Both the position numbers and the translations under genes were made by a program. Below the pieces are notes generated by a model. It did not search any database and was not told the DNA's origin. It saw nothing but the letters and a program-made list of their open reading frames with translations. From NCBI RefSeq assembly GCF_002443255.2, contig NW_019211459.1, positions 1,678,838 to 1,742,837 of the forward strand: 64,000 nucleotides of DNA, in the 5' to 3' direction. Source of the stretch: Varroa destructor. Taxonomy: Eukaryota > Arthropoda > Arachnida > Mesostigmata > Varroidae. Shown here in pieces: positions 34,707-48,076 of the stretch (the stretch's first letter is position 1; every line of letters begins with the position of its first letter).

Positions 34707-37424
34707 AATTCACAAGATGCACACGAACGCGATGACCTCTCCAGGCATTTTGGTATCACCCAAGTGGTTCCTATCAATTGTGGACAATGCAATTCAGACA
34801 ACTAAGTCTGTAAGTTAAGAACCATGTATAGCTTACTATAGGGCTAATTGTAATAACAGGACTTGGATCATAACCACTATGGTAATTATACATGTAGTAA
34901 CTGATAAATATTCAACATAGCTCGAAGTATAATTGTGAACAACACTGAGTGATAGGGATAATTATGTTATTAACAAGGATATCATAATTATATATATATA
35001 TATAGATTGTACTTTATCGGGAATAATTACTGTTAATGGTATAGCGGCAAAAAAAGCAAGCAGGAAGGATGCGCTGTGTAAACGAATTAAAACAAGTGAC
35101 GCGTGGGAAGAGCTCGCAAAAGAATGGTGCAACACCTACAAACCATAATGCAAAATGTACCATTTAGGTGAGACGCAAATCATAATATAATGTGACCCCG
35201 AAAAGGCCGACTAAGGCCAAACAGAAACGAAAAAATAACAATCAGATTGCATTGTGTTGGAGCCTCCATACTACCTGTGTATACCTAAAATGAAATCTTA
35301 TCATAATATAATAAGACATGGATATATACTTGACATTGGGGACGTGTATATATGCATCAAATAGATGGTTTTTCAGCGTAGAAATTCAAGTGTGAAATTT
35401 AGTTCACTAGAAAGCTATCGTAACGACCAAACGATATCAGTGGTTATTTCGAACAGATTCATAATAACTACGTAACCTTGTTAGTCGTGTGCAGAGAACT
35501 GTGTGTAGTCTACGCAACACAGCTTTGAATTAAGGCTTTCTCACGTGAAGATAGCTGCCAGCTACCACGTTGCCGGGCCTAGTACGCAGGGCAATTGCTA
35601 CTATTGATTGAATACGCATTAAACCGGCCATTGCTGCGACGAAGTAGTATGATGAGACCAATGTGAAGCATTAATCGGTAATCAGTCACTTTCTCAGTTA
35701 GATTTTAAAACGGTCGTACCTTTTCATCAAACAAATTCTCTTTAGTTGGAAAAATGACCTTTGATCTTTGAACTAAACTGACTGTATTATATCGGAAAGA
35801 GTCTCGGTCAAATGGAACAGCTAATACGATTACGCTTTACCAAGGAAGCTTCGGAGTCAGGGTCTACACGATATTTCGTACGCACCAGCCCTTCTACAGA
35901 CCTGAATTAAAGCTAGAGACATTCGTTCTAGCTAAATTCATTAATTTTAACAAGCACCAGCCATTGAACAGACTTCTACGATCGGATAGACCTGATCTCA
36001 AAGAGCTGAGGTACAATCGTGCCTTTCTCAAGCAAGCATTAAAATGTTACATCACAGTAGTTAGTAAATTGATAGTTGAAAAACAACTGATATCATTTAT
36101 TGTAGTTTAGTTAGGAAATGCTACGGAAATAAGGTTAAAATAGAAAGACTCAGGAGGCGCTTTGCCGATTGCTTTGAAAACTGCCCGTGTTAACCCAAAC
36201 GTGTGTACATGTGCATATAAGTAGGTCTGTCAAAACCTGTCTAATAGTTGTCGTCTTTTGTTATCTAGTCCCTGTATTTGCCTTCGACGAGACGTCAGGT
36301 CACCGACAAAACCAAGCCGTAATGAACGCACTATCGTGGAGCTTTTCTGATAACTTTCAACTCAACTGTGGGGTGCTGATTAACTCTTTACATAACGTGA
36401 ATTTCAATTGTTGTTGTATCGGTAAGAAATCGGTGATTTGAGACAAGGAAGAAAATTGATAACAAAGAAACAGTAGCGATAGCAAATACTACCGGGGCTA
36501 CATGGTGTTGTGTTCTTGACGTCTTGGCTGCGTCAGTGGATTGCTGCCTGGTCGGAAATAAAGGCATCAGTCAGCCTACGAAACCGATTAAACAACTTTT
36601 TGTGCTTTTAGGCTTTCAAACGTGCAACTTGTATGCCAACATACATACTTTTTGACTAACGCGAACAGTTATCGAGACAATTGGGAAAGTAGACGAAGTC
36701 CAGGTAAAAACTTCGGCCGGCAAATTTGGCGTTAGCCGTTTTCATCGTTTGCTAAAATCTCTAGAAAGACCTTTCAATATGTTTTGTTTACTAATATTTT
36801 CACATACCGTCTTTCTTTCTTTCTAACTGTTCTTCTTTCTAAAAAAATTAATTGCGGCGTCAGCCACCTACAGAAACATCCGTACATTGCTAACCTTTAC
36901 AGATACGATAACACTAAAAGGCACTGCTATTATGTCAACATATAGTGGCTGATATTTAGGTACCTAGAACTGAGGTTTATTCGAATACTAGACGACAGAT
37001 CTAGGTTCGAACCCAGCCATAGACAGGCAGACTTCGTTTCATGCTGGGAGCCATCCGTCCGATGAAATGTCTAACGGCGATACCGAACGTAAAGTTCAAA
37101 ACATAGAGAGATTAATAGACGACACTTGGTAATGCTCTATAAAAATATGCGAAGGCTAGATCGAGACTTACCAAAAATAATAGCGGGTCCCAGGTAGCAA
37201 TTAAGCGTCTTAAACATCTAGGTTTCGGAAAGTGTTCTCTCTGAACTCGACGAATCTCGTCTGTCATTTTCCAACTTTTCTTCAATCACTGAAAATCAAT
37301 ATAGATTAGATTGAAAACCGCCTTCGTTTATCAAATACGACTTATTAAAAAAAAAACTTCCTAAGGATCTTTGATATTTTTAAGTAGGATTATTAATACA
37401 AGATCACAAGGCAATATTATTCAC

Positions 37425-37453
<29 letters not shown>
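37425..37453. repeat. Poly(A) run, 29 bases
   Basis: An uninterrupted run of A on the + strand. It could be the tail of an old retroposed element whose body lies to its left, or simple slippage. Confidence 0.9.
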
Positions 37454-37455
<2 letters not shown>

Positions 37456-39360
37456 TTTATTCGACTGTTTCAATCGTTGTGCAAAAGTCAAGCATTTGAG
37501 GCACTTTATAGAAACAAATCGCAAAGGGCGCGTTTTAATGCAAAATGCGTTTATCAGGTGATCTGAAAATACCTCTTTGTATCTAAAAAATAAAAACATT
37601 AGATTATATCGAGAACTTTTACTCTAGATGGCACCACTCCTACCTATAGTTTGCATTCAAAAGTCTAACTCCGTTAATGCTATTGGCTCATAATTTTGCG
37701 GTCGATGACACAGCAAATATCAATTTTTTCGGCTTAATAATATTGTTTTTACCATTTCTCCTCTGGCCACGTAATAAAGTTTGACCTATTGTAGCCAATG
37801 GAACCAACGGTGGGTAACAAATGAACAATAAGGTGACTGTTGCAACAATCCGGAGAGCGATCACCCGTTCGCTATTAGTTTCTCAGTTTTTATTAATAGC
37901 AGACATGAAAATAACGAACTATAATTAGTTCTAGATTTTGTATTATATAAAATGTTTGCATATCGTTCTTGGTTTTTTTTCGTTAAATTGAATTCGACTG
38001 ACTAATCCACATAATGAGTGAAACACACCTTCCGGCGTCGTCAAGTGTATGAGTCATCGTTAGTTTGACGTCACGAGTGCAGCGAAACAGAACACAAATT
38101 TCTTTTCTACCACATAGATCTGCCCGTAGATAGCAATAATGTCACAATGTGATGAAGCAAGTGGCAGTTACCGACCCTCTTCGATAGGCTTACATCTGAA
38201 AACTCATCATGATTACTGCGAGTCGTCTGATATGATTTCAAATGCTAAGAAGAAAAGGTGCTCGTATGTACGACTTATCAAACCTTTGCGGTTATGCGAG
38301 TAACCTTCTGTGTGACATTTCACGCGTTTCCTTCTCCAAAGGCATATCTAAATAATAGAGTGCATCTCAGGATAAAAAAAAGAAAGACTCGACATGTTTT
38401 TCTAAAACGGCAATATCTGCTTGAACCTTTAACCAATTTTTGCGTACTCTGAGCAGAATTTTGCCCATAATTTCTTAATCTTCCATAATACCATAATTCT
38501 ATTATTCCGAACGCTTGATAGTTTTATTGTACTATTAGTTGATGACAGCCGGTATAGTTTTTCAAAGACTATTTTCCTTTATTTCGTTGCAATTTGGGCA
38601 GAGTTATGATTTACGCGAAATTTCTCGTGATCTTTAGGGTACAGTCCACTTCGACGTCTCCCGATGACTCACTAAGTCTTCTGCTTCTGCCAACGTCACG
38701 ATCAAACGTACGGCACTGATGAGCGAGAAGTACATTAATGACTCCACTGCAGTTGCGGCGCTATCGGGCGTCGTCACAAGAAATATTCTAACACAACTCC
38801 AATTCTACGATTGCCAACAAACATTGGCTCTGCAAAAAGAAATCTTCATGAAATGGCTTTTTATAAACGTAGTTAGGGATGAAACACATCTTCGGCTCGC
38901 TACATATTAATTTCTAGAAACTATTTAAGGAACATCTATACAAATATTCGTCGTTTTCTCATACTGTTCGATACTACAACAATCTACTTGTTTTGTATAA
39001 ATTGCATCCGATTATAGGTACAATTGAAATACCATAACCAATCAGGAGTACTTTAGCCAATTGCTGCAAAGCAAATACCAGTCCCGAATCCAATTTAGCC
39101 ACAGTTGATTTATTCAACTGCAGTTCCAAAACCGTTGTCATCTCTTACTTAGAGCGATCCTTTGCTAGACTATATTAATTAGTCCACTACTTCATGAATT
39201 GCTTCCTCAGCGCTACACAATCTAGTAACGCTGCTTGCGTTCTATCCCTTCATCTAGTCCTATTTTACTCTGACTTGTATCCCCAATATAACACCAAGCA
39301 GTAAAGCGGGGCCTATCTGTAAATATATATATATGTATATATTTTTTTATGGTTGAATAT

Positions 39361-40320
39361 CTACATAAGCTTACGGTCTTACGGAGTGTCGGCAGCGCTC
39401 ACCCTGCCATTCATGTTGACGTCACATTTGGCGGCTGAGAGGGACGATCTGTGGGCGGAGGGGTAAAAGCGGTCCATCGTTCTTTCCGCTTGCTGGAAAA
39501 GCTGTCTGCGGACAAAGCCATCAGCTGAGTTGCCAACAGTTCGGAATGCGGCAAACAACGGGCAGCCGCAGTGTAGTTCAAGCTGGCTATATCTCACAAG
39601 TTCCGTTCAGTTCCGCAACAGCCTCAGTCAAGCGTTATTGCTAACAAAATTTAGCTTTCGACCTGTACGCGTGTGCCCCGCAGCGGAGCTTGTTTAGCAT
39701 GTCGTAGCGTCTACCTGTCATTGCTAATGCTGTCACCGTTTCAGGGCAACCGAGACATTGTGGACTAACACCGTCACGAGAAGAATTTCTTAGGCCTTAC
39801 CCAACGCTGCGATAGCGGGCGGTTTGCTGATGTGAGAGGAGAGGAAGTTCGTCAGGCAGGCAGGCAGCCATCTATGGCTATGAAAAAGCTCGCGTCTTTC
39901 TCTCGGCACTATCCGACAGGCAGGCCGCGCTGGGCCGTCTGCTCGACCGAAGCGAACACCGGTTCAACGAATAACACTGTCAATCGAACAACAGCTCATA
40001 GTAGATACATACACGTCTGTAGTCGTCATCGGGTCTGAGAGGGCAGAACAAGAAGAAAACAAGAGATGAAAGAAGGTAGCCGAGAAACGACAGCAGTGTC
40101 AGAGCTCATGATGTTACATGGTACAAAGCAAGTGGCTTAAACGGTCAGACCACTGTTTCGCGCCCGAACAAAGGCCTCGAGACAGGCGGAGCCACGCTTC
40201 ATTCAAAAGCGAGTCAGTTGTGACGGGGACTGCAATAACTACAGCATCGAAAAACGCAGCCAATATAGGCACGTACATATGTACAACAGCGGAACCGAAC
40301 GAACGGCGGCACTAGATCTG
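39361..40320. promoter_or_regulatory. GC-richer block with CRE and GC-box motifs, candidate promoter
   Basis: This block is visibly richer in G and C than its surroundings. It contains the palindrome TGACGTCA (a full cAMP-response element) at 39417-39424 and GGGCGG at 39453-39458, plus a CAGG tandem run near 39853. The scramblase start codon at 43377 sits just after a splice acceptor, so its first exon must lie upstream; this block is a plausible promoter or 5' exon for it. That link is inference. No coding motif is seen in its frames. Confidence 0.3.
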
Positions 40321-42240
40321 CATATTGGCATACTATCCAATATTTCTACTATCATGTGCGTGTTTTGAATATAGTTATTAGCGGAAACACTCGCTGGACG
40401 AAACAGGATCTTGAACAACGTTGATTAGATAACATCTGGTGTATGACACGCAGTGCTAAAAGTGTGATATTATTATTCCGAGCAGCTATGGAGTAAGCCA
40501 GTGACGCATTTGAACTTCCGAAAGAAAGTGTGCAATTGTCAGTGTTTCGAATGCGTGTCGTAAGGATATCAATATAAGCCTTCATTTATCACCGTTCACC
40601 GGCCTGCTGTAAATTTAGGTAGAGTGATCACATAAAAGGCCTTTTGATAACTGGCAGGTCGTAAGGGCCCTGGTACTGGAAGGTCTCTACGTCCAGCTAC
40701 GAAGCAAAACTGCTGTGAAGTAAACGCTGGTAAGTGGTGATTTAGGCCATCATAACCTACGCCGAAATAGCCCAAGTGGTAAGAAATATAGCTACAGCAC
40801 ATCCCAGCAATGTCAATAAGTGAGAATGCCGCAAATGCTCCGCAAAATGAAAGAGTTTTCAAGAAAGGTCTTTACAATTAAATTATATTTATATCAATGC
40901 AGACCAACGATGAGACTCGACAACACTGAGGCATCAATGTTGTACGAACTTGAAAATTCTAATTTAGGAGCTAGTTTTCCTTACTTGGAACCTAGAGGTT
41001 TAAAGTAAATGTTTATGCTAATAATAAGCCTAAATACCTGCATGTTGTCCGTGATTTGGGAATATAAAGAATGAGACCATTTAAAATGTTATACTCTCAT
41101 GCTGATCGATACGAGCGTCAAAACGGCTTCACTTGTGTATAAGAAATTGGCTTTTGTTTTATTTATAGAAATCTTCAAAAAGGGTCTACGAATAGCAGTA
41201 AGAAAGCATCTTTGACAGAGCCAATGTTTTTACTGTGCGACCTATCGTCCATTTTGCAATACTATACTATAAATATACAAGTACTATAAATATATATTTG
41301 ATGTTTTTTCATTTTACTTCTTTCGTTATTTCTAGCTTCGAGGATACAGTGCACGAACGTAGTGATCTATTTGCTTGGTTTTGCGATCAGTATAGTTTAT
41401 CATGACCAGTTACTGATAAATTGGGGATGTGTACCAAACACGCGCACGTTTCTGAAATGTTTCACGCCATATTGTGTGTAGTTAGCCGAAATGTTAATTT
41501 TCAATTGTATACCTACTAGCTGTAGAAAAAAATGATACGCGTGACTGAACAAGTGTGCGGGGCATTTACGCTAGTCACAAAATGTAACTCAAAAAAAATC
41601 AGAATGACTATTTTTGTTATTTGGGTCATTTCGGCTGATTTCTGGGAATATGGATTCCAAGTGGTAAACCTGTCTTGGGCATACATGCCTGCGGCAATAC
41701 ATTACAAAATAGTTAGTCCCCGACTAACTCAGCTAACATGTGGAACATTAATTTTGTAAAAGGAACAGGTTTTCGGTAATGAACCGCTTGCTCAGTGTTG
41801 AATGATTATCACAGGCGAGGCAAGGTGCTTGGCTCTGGAATTTCTGTGCACATGATACGTTCATTAAAGATGAAATGAGCTAGCTGAGCAATCGCTTACT
41901 TAAGTTTCCAGAAAAATCATTATAATTCGAAAAATTTGACGGCGCACTAGACGGTGATATAATAAATTCACGTTACATACACATTGGCTAATTGCTTATT
42001 AATATATACTAACAGTTTTATTCTAAAGGCCACTAGAAGCTGACGGTACTTGTGTATTTCGTGCGTGCGTGGAGAGTAGAATTGTATGGGATACAACAAT
42101 TTTCTCTAAGTACTCTCACATGCCGCAACATTAAACGGAATAACGTATCTAGCAAAGCATGCAGCTCAGATGCTGTATGGACAGAGCTCAATCTGTTGCC
42201 TGCAGAGCAACAGACTGCAGCGTCTTAACCATAACCACGA

Positions 42241-42277
<37 letters not shown>

Positions 42278-43371
42278 GGGTAGTTGCACTAATCCTCCAA
42301 CTGTCGCCTGATGCCTTGCGGGCTGGCGTCTTGTTATTAAAGCAAATATTTATATTAACTGTTTCCGCGTTGGATGTAGCGATATGAGTAATACGTAGCT
42401 TTACACGACAAATGATTTTTAATAAGCATATTGTCATAGTCTTAAGTAAGCTCTTCACATCGACCGAACTGAGAGTCGACAGAAAAAGCTTCCTAACAGC
42501 ACCAACTAGCGATAGCTCTTTTACATATTACATTTGAAATTCCTTTACTGGACGTGTATTGCAAAATAGGACAAAGTTGAGTAAACAGAGCTCCAGAGTC
42601 TGTTGACAGGCAATGGAGGTGCCGTCCAAGAGTTTATTAATTCTTTATCGTGAAAATCGCTATCTTCTCTTTTTACCACCTTTGTTACAGACAGTATTGA
42701 AATATTGGCCTTCATGTTAAGTAATTGTTTCCCTCGTATTGGTTGATATAACAGTAAAAACATAAGCACTATAGGTACATATCAAAGAATGAGTTATCAG
42801 GGGAACTTTTTGCCAGTTGCTTCTTTTACCATAGATCGATCGAGTGATACCGACACAAAGTAGAACGCATCTCGATAATATAAAATCGAATAATATAAGA
42901 GTTCCGTGAGCATGAAACAGTAGCAGTGGACGGACACCTACTGTCTAGAACGAAGTAATTTTTAAGGATAATTAGTTATTAAATTATCTTACATTAGGTT
43001 GGCAGATGCCAAAACGTACTTTTATCACGTAGCGCAGCTTTCACGTTTCAAAAACGTAACACGCGGTAAAATGATTTTGATATACTTTAGAAACGATGAG
43101 TTTTATAGCTGCTATACAAAAAAGTGAATATTTGAAGCAATCCTTAGTTGTTTACACAGCTGTTGAATATAGTATCCTAATACCCGCTACTGCTACCTAC
43201 TATCTTCTATAAAAGCTTATATATAAAAAAAAAAAAGAATATAAAGTAAGCAGCCTTCAATCAATTCAATTTCAAATATATAGCCATGGACTTCCTAATT
43301 TTTAAGTTTTAATTTAACTACCTCGTAGGCTTATTAGCTAATATTTCGTTATTTTTGTTACTTCCTTTCAG
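40321..43371. other. Probable 5' intron or intergenic sequence before the scramblase
   Basis: AT-rich sequence without recognisable coding exons. It holds a TA microsatellite at 42243-42274. Because the scramblase coding part begins right after an acceptor, part of this block is likely intron of its 5' UTR. An upstream exon donor could not be fixed. Confidence 0.4.
42243..42274. repeat. (TA)n microsatellite
   Basis: Sixteen or so TA units, non-coding. Confidence 0.95.
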
Positions 43372-43376
43372 ACATT

Positions 43377-44723
43377 ATGAGTTACAATCAATACGTGAGT
43401 GGAGCCGGGTACCCTCAACCCGGAGCTCCGCCACAAGAAACAGCGCCGCCTTACCCAGAGCCGAGCGGCCCTGCACCACTCCCATACTCAGCCCCACAGG
43501 GTGGGCCAAATTATCCACCGTCTCAAGGTATGCCGTATCCGCTACCAGGAGGTTCTGCTCCAGGATACTCCCCTTACCAACAGGGTCCAGTTACATATCC
43601 TCCATCTTCGGTTGGACCCGGATATTCTTCACCTGTGCAACCAGGGTAAGTAAAGATCGATGACTGAGCGTTCACCTACACAATACCGACAGCTTTAACT
43701 TTTTTGAGGCCGTATCAACGGTGACAACTGACAAATTGTTTGGTGAAAAGCGATTAATGTATGTACAACAAAATTAAGTTCCACGGCCCGTTAAAAATAC
43801 ACAACTTTCATTTCAGACACAGTACTACAGCAGTCTTTCTATTGTACATCTTGTACCTGCCCAACTTATATCATAGTATGCAAGGTGCGCACACTTTCGT
43901 TTAACCCAAATAGCAGTTATGAGGTTGCCTAGTATAAATGCCAGTCAAACGTTTATATTTTTGCGTTTTGCGTTGCAGATTCGTGCTCCCAGCTCCGGTC
44001 GTGCAACAGCCTGGACCCATGATTCCGGGAAGTATGTCAGGCGTTCCTCCTGGCCTTGAGTATCTGACAGCCGTAGACCAATTGATTATCAAACAAAAGG
44101 TTGAACTGCTTGAAGCAGTTGTTGGTTTTGAGACGAACAACAAATATTCGATTAAGAACTCGATGGGCCAAAAAGTCTATGAAGCTACGGAAAAGAACGA
44201 CTGCTGTACTCGAATGATCTGTGGATCAGTCCGCAGTTTCGACATGAAAATTAAAAATCTACAGGGTAATGAGGTAATGCATCTGTACCGGCCTCTCCGC
44301 TGCACGTCATGTTTCTGTCCGTGTTTCCTTCAGGAGATCGAGGTACAGGCACCTCCAGGCATCGTGATTGGATCCGTCAGACAGGAATGGTCTATCCTTT
44401 TCCCAAAATTTACTGTCCGTGACGCCCAAGACAACGTTATCTTTCGCATCGAAGGACCACTATGCACAGCTAGTATTTGTGGCGACGTCGAATTCGAGGT
44501 GATTTCAGCGCAGACGGGCCAAAATGTCGGTAAAATCTCGAAGCAGTGGTCAGGCCTGTTACGCGAAGCATTCACTGATTCAGACAACTTTGGTATCTCG
44601 TTCCCTCTCGATTTGCATGTCCACGTCAAGGCATCATTAATGGCAGCCGCTTTTCTAATCGACTTCATGTTCTTTGAAAAATCGAATAACAAGGAGGAAG
44701 ACCGACCTGGAATGTTTGATTAA
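43377..44723 (+). CDS. PLSCR: Phospholipid scramblase, two coding exons, intact
   Basis: Coding exons 43377-43645 and 43979-44723 are joined in phase through a GTAAGT donor and TTGCAG acceptor, giving 337 residues. Residues 1-115 are a Pro/Gly/Tyr/Gln-rich tail with PPYPEP and YPPS repeats, as in PLSCR proteins, which bind SH3/WW partners. The scramblase domain starts at PPGLEYLTAVDQLIIKQ (113-129), continues with ETNNKYSIKNSMGQ (141-154), a Cys cluster CTSCFCPC (198-205) that is the usual palmitoylation site, and KISKQWSGLLREAFTDSDNF (275-294). The Ca2+-binding segment DSDNFGISFPLDL (290-302) precedes a C-terminal membrane helix (about 308-322) and an acidic tail. Family proteins are membrane-bound and are linked to Ca2+-dependent lipid movement and signalling. 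The start is the ATG five bases after a TTTCAG acceptor at 43371, so a non-coding first exon lies upstream. ATTAAA at 44870 is a possible polyadenylation signal. No defects seen. Confidence 0.95.
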
Positions 44724-45769
44724 CTTCATTTGAATTGGGTAAAATTCCCATTAGATAAGGTTTTTTCGAGCCGAGAATCTGAAATAGACTAAATCAACTT
44801 TCTTTTAGATAAATGAGTAGAAAGAAAAACATACTGCGACTGTTATTATACACAAACCGCAGCTGAAATTAAAATGTACTAAGATTCCGTCTTCTGTTTT
44901 CAACGATGCAGAGACCATATTTACTTGTGGATGTGTACAAGCGTAGAAGTAGCGGCAAACAAACCAACAACCAGACACAAAAAGACCAATACAGAATATT
45001 GGTAATGTTAAACTATTACAATTTGATTGAAAAGCGTACACGGCAGGAACATTGAAATGAAGGTGTATGAATATGTGAAATAGTAGGAATAAGGGATAAC
45101 AGGAGAAGATGATGTTATGGCTAGGTTAAGTGTGACATTTATCTCTGCGTAGGTGGCATTCTCAAGCTTGCTGTGCAATCGAAAAGACTTCAATATTATG
45201 AGTTTGTCACCATTTTCAGTCATTGGACCGAAGGTCAGCTAGTAGCTGGCTACTTCGAACGATAATAGCATAATCTTCATTCGAGTAGATGATGTTATCA
45301 TTTATGAGTCGTGTTTAATAACATAACCAGCTAAACGTAAGGTCTGCCCGGTCACGCTGCGAATGGATCTAGTAACTTTGAGCGTTGAGATAATGGGCAT
45401 ATAAATACACAGACACATTGAAAATGTTACGACGCGAGATATGTAGACAATTAAAATCCTATTTAATGTCTAATAGGAATCAGCGAGATAAGCATTGCTG
45501 TATTTCATTTGTTCGATTCGGTAAATGGTCTACGGGCAGGGAAATTCAACTTATGCCTTAGAAAGAGAAGTGACTACTTAAGCACAGGTAGTTCCTTCGA
45601 CAAGTGCTGCCTAGTAGCCAGTCGATAAAACAACTCTATTTATTACTCAAAAATCTAAAATTATATTTATACACTGACCAAAAATTGCATGAAGATATGT
45701 CGTATGTGCCGTCTTTCATCAAGTACAACAGTACAGATTTATTGACACTGCTGGTGTACGTAAGAAAAT

Positions 45770-45807
45770 AAGATACTACGGATCCTGTCTTGAATCCGTA
45801 GTATCTT
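45770..45807. repeat. Perfect 14-bp inverted repeat with 10-base spacer
   Basis: AAGATACTACGGAT at 45770-45783 is the exact reverse complement of ATCCGTAGTATCTT at 45794-45807. The transcript of either strand could form a stable hairpin. No coding sequence overlaps it. Confidence 0.9.
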
Positions 45808-47960
45808 GCTATACTATAACATCTATGGCATCTTACTGTGGTGCGAATTCCGTTTTAAGGTGTTTTAAGGGAACCACTCCTATGCGTCGAGCAGTAGATG
45901 GATGGCAAGGGACGATTTCCCGACACAAAGGACCGCCGTTAAGCTCTTCGAGTCGCGGTTACCGCTGTCCATTTATGCGCTTGTATGTATATGAGTACGT
46001 GCGCATGTGATCCTTCATAACAATGATATCGCGGAATATCTCATTGTAGCTAATTAAATTTAGAATGGGAAGAGCATCTTGTTTTCGATTTGTTTCTGTG
46101 TTGTACTCTAACATGTATTGTATATCACGATATTGTTAAGGGGTGAATCTTAATGTCGTGCACTTTGTGGCAATCTATAGTACAGACGAGCAAAATTATT
46201 CCGTCGGTATAAAAAAAAAAAAAGAATTATTCTTTCTCTTAGGTTAGTGTTACCTTTCAGACTGGCACACATGGCAAGTCTTTCGACAGAGTATCACAGC
46301 GTACGAGGGTAACACATATCAAAACATATCAGACAATGCATCGCGGCTTTTTCCACAAAATTTCCTTTATATTTCATGTATAATTTCATATACATCTATT
46401 CGATTGACTCGTTTGTACTACTAAGTCGGTGTTTGTTTATAATTTAATCAATACGGTGGCAGCGATATCTTAGCATAGGTTCTAGGAGGTGCGTTCATAG
46501 ATTATGTGTGGCACCAGAAAAAAAAGCCTATCTTGTCTCGAACAAAGCAGCAGACTTATTATGCGGAGGCTGAAGATTTCTCTTAAGGTTATGAACCTAA
46601 ATCAGCCAATAGCAAATGTTTTTGTGTCGGACCCTACCGGAGCGGCAAACCCTTTTCGTTATGTGAACTCGACAGTTTATCTTATAAAGACGAAATTACT
46701 TAATATATACGACGAGGTTTATATATACCTCAACGTGTCCAATACGAATCTTCCTAATAACACAGGCTTCTTCAAACACTTTATCCAAATATCTGCTCAC
46801 ATTTAGATATAGTTTATGTATGAATAGACGAAATTGAAATAATCCTAATATAACGTTGTCATCCTGTAAAATATAATTAAGTGGAGTAGATAAAAAGGTA
46901 AGGTCCATAAAATTTTTATTTATTTATTGAATAATGCATGGGGTGTTCGATAATGGGTGAGCATCGATTGTGCTTAATATGTCATCAGACGAATCTGATA
47001 ATTTCACCTTAGGGTTAGTCTGTGTACATCGAATTTATATATAGCCGATGTACGCAGCTATCTGTATTATACACAGTAATGAACAATCGTACATTTACCA
47101 CACATGGTAGACTCTGGTAAACTTGTTTGGCGTTCCTTTAATTACCTGACTGCTGAAGAATATGCGTTTATTTTGATTACAGCCTCAAGCCACAATACCA
47201 TAACTATGCTGGTTATGATGATAATGTAATTGAAGGAAGTCTAAATAAACCGAAAAAAAGCTTGAATAAACCGAATTATCGAGAAATGAATCGTGAGTAA
47301 TGTTTCGTAGTAGTTTTCTTTACTAACTAGCTGAAGAATATAAATGGTCAACGACCACAATGGCAAGGTATAACATATGTTCCGAATATTGTGAACGTGC
47401 TAACTAATACTTTGAGGCCAAATACATTTATCGAGTTTTTTATGAAATCGCAAAATTGCGGTTGAAAACTCAAAAATGTTCGTATAAATTTTAAAAAAGT
47501 TCAATGCAAAATTTGAGAGAAAAATCCAACGCCGAAATAGCGCAGTAGAATTGCCAAAGAATCAATATGGTACATATGCGGGTATGTAAGAAATATTTTT
47601 AATGGTATTTCGTCTAACCCATTATAAAAATTATTTTACGTATCGAGCTAGATAAAAGTACATTTGTGTTGGTAAAGACAGAAGGAGACGTACTATACGT
47701 AAGTTTTTAGGTGAAGAAAGTAGGTTCATAGTTCTAATCGGTAACTACTTCTCTTCTAAGCATAAATTCATTGATATCGCTAGTAAGCCCATTTATGTTT
47801 GGCCTTATCGAAATCAGCTTCCAGTTCTCCTACACTGTATAGCCTTTACTTGTCGTATCTCTAACAGTAGGCCTTTGACGAGGTGCGATAGAGCAAAATC
47901 CGAATTAAAACTGAAAGAGTAAACATTATACATAGCTTATATTCTATCGTGATTCAAACT

Positions 47961-48076
47961 TAAATGGATTTATCTTTTTTTTGCTGGTGAGATGCTGAAT
48001 ACGTGTTTCCGTCTCAGTTAAATGGATTTGTCTTTTTTTTTTGCCGGTGAGCTACTAAATACATATTTCCATCTTG
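47961..48076. repeat. Two-copy tandem duplication, 58-base unit
   Basis: The copies start at TAAATGGATT (47961 and 48019). They share the T-tract, GGTGAG, CTAAAT/CTGAAT and TTTCC landmarks in the same order, with several substitutions, so the duplication is not very recent. Confidence 0.85.

Larger units (their letters stand above)
34601..39360. other. Intergenic, no recognised gene
   Basis: A (GCA)n tract at 34687-34706 gives an alanine run in the + frame 34605-34805; there is no other evidence that this frame is a gene. A possible exon at 36271-36421 (+), with acceptor TTATCTAG and donor GTAAGA, ends in a CCC-I-G cluster, but no family can be assigned. A poly(A) run of 29 lies at 37425-37453. 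The rest is AT-rich and featureless to me. Confidence 0.4.

Noticed and set aside
34605..34805. 66-codon frame with an alanine run
   Set aside because: The run comes from a (GCA)n microsatellite and the opposite strand is open too; no domain is visible.
36187..36441. Frame with a signal-like stretch and a CCC-I-G cluster, recalling a tetraspanin loop
   Set aside because: The key CCG motif is not exact, the flanking loop residues do not fit, and no membrane helices are found around it.
37005..37030. Possible tRNA gene at the GGTTCGAACCC sequence
   Set aside because: The T-arm stem does not pair, and no acceptor or anticodon stem can be folded.
42225..42458. Minus-strand frame ending in a Tyr-Ile repeat
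   Set aside because: The repeat is the translated TA microsatellite; the remainder has no motif.
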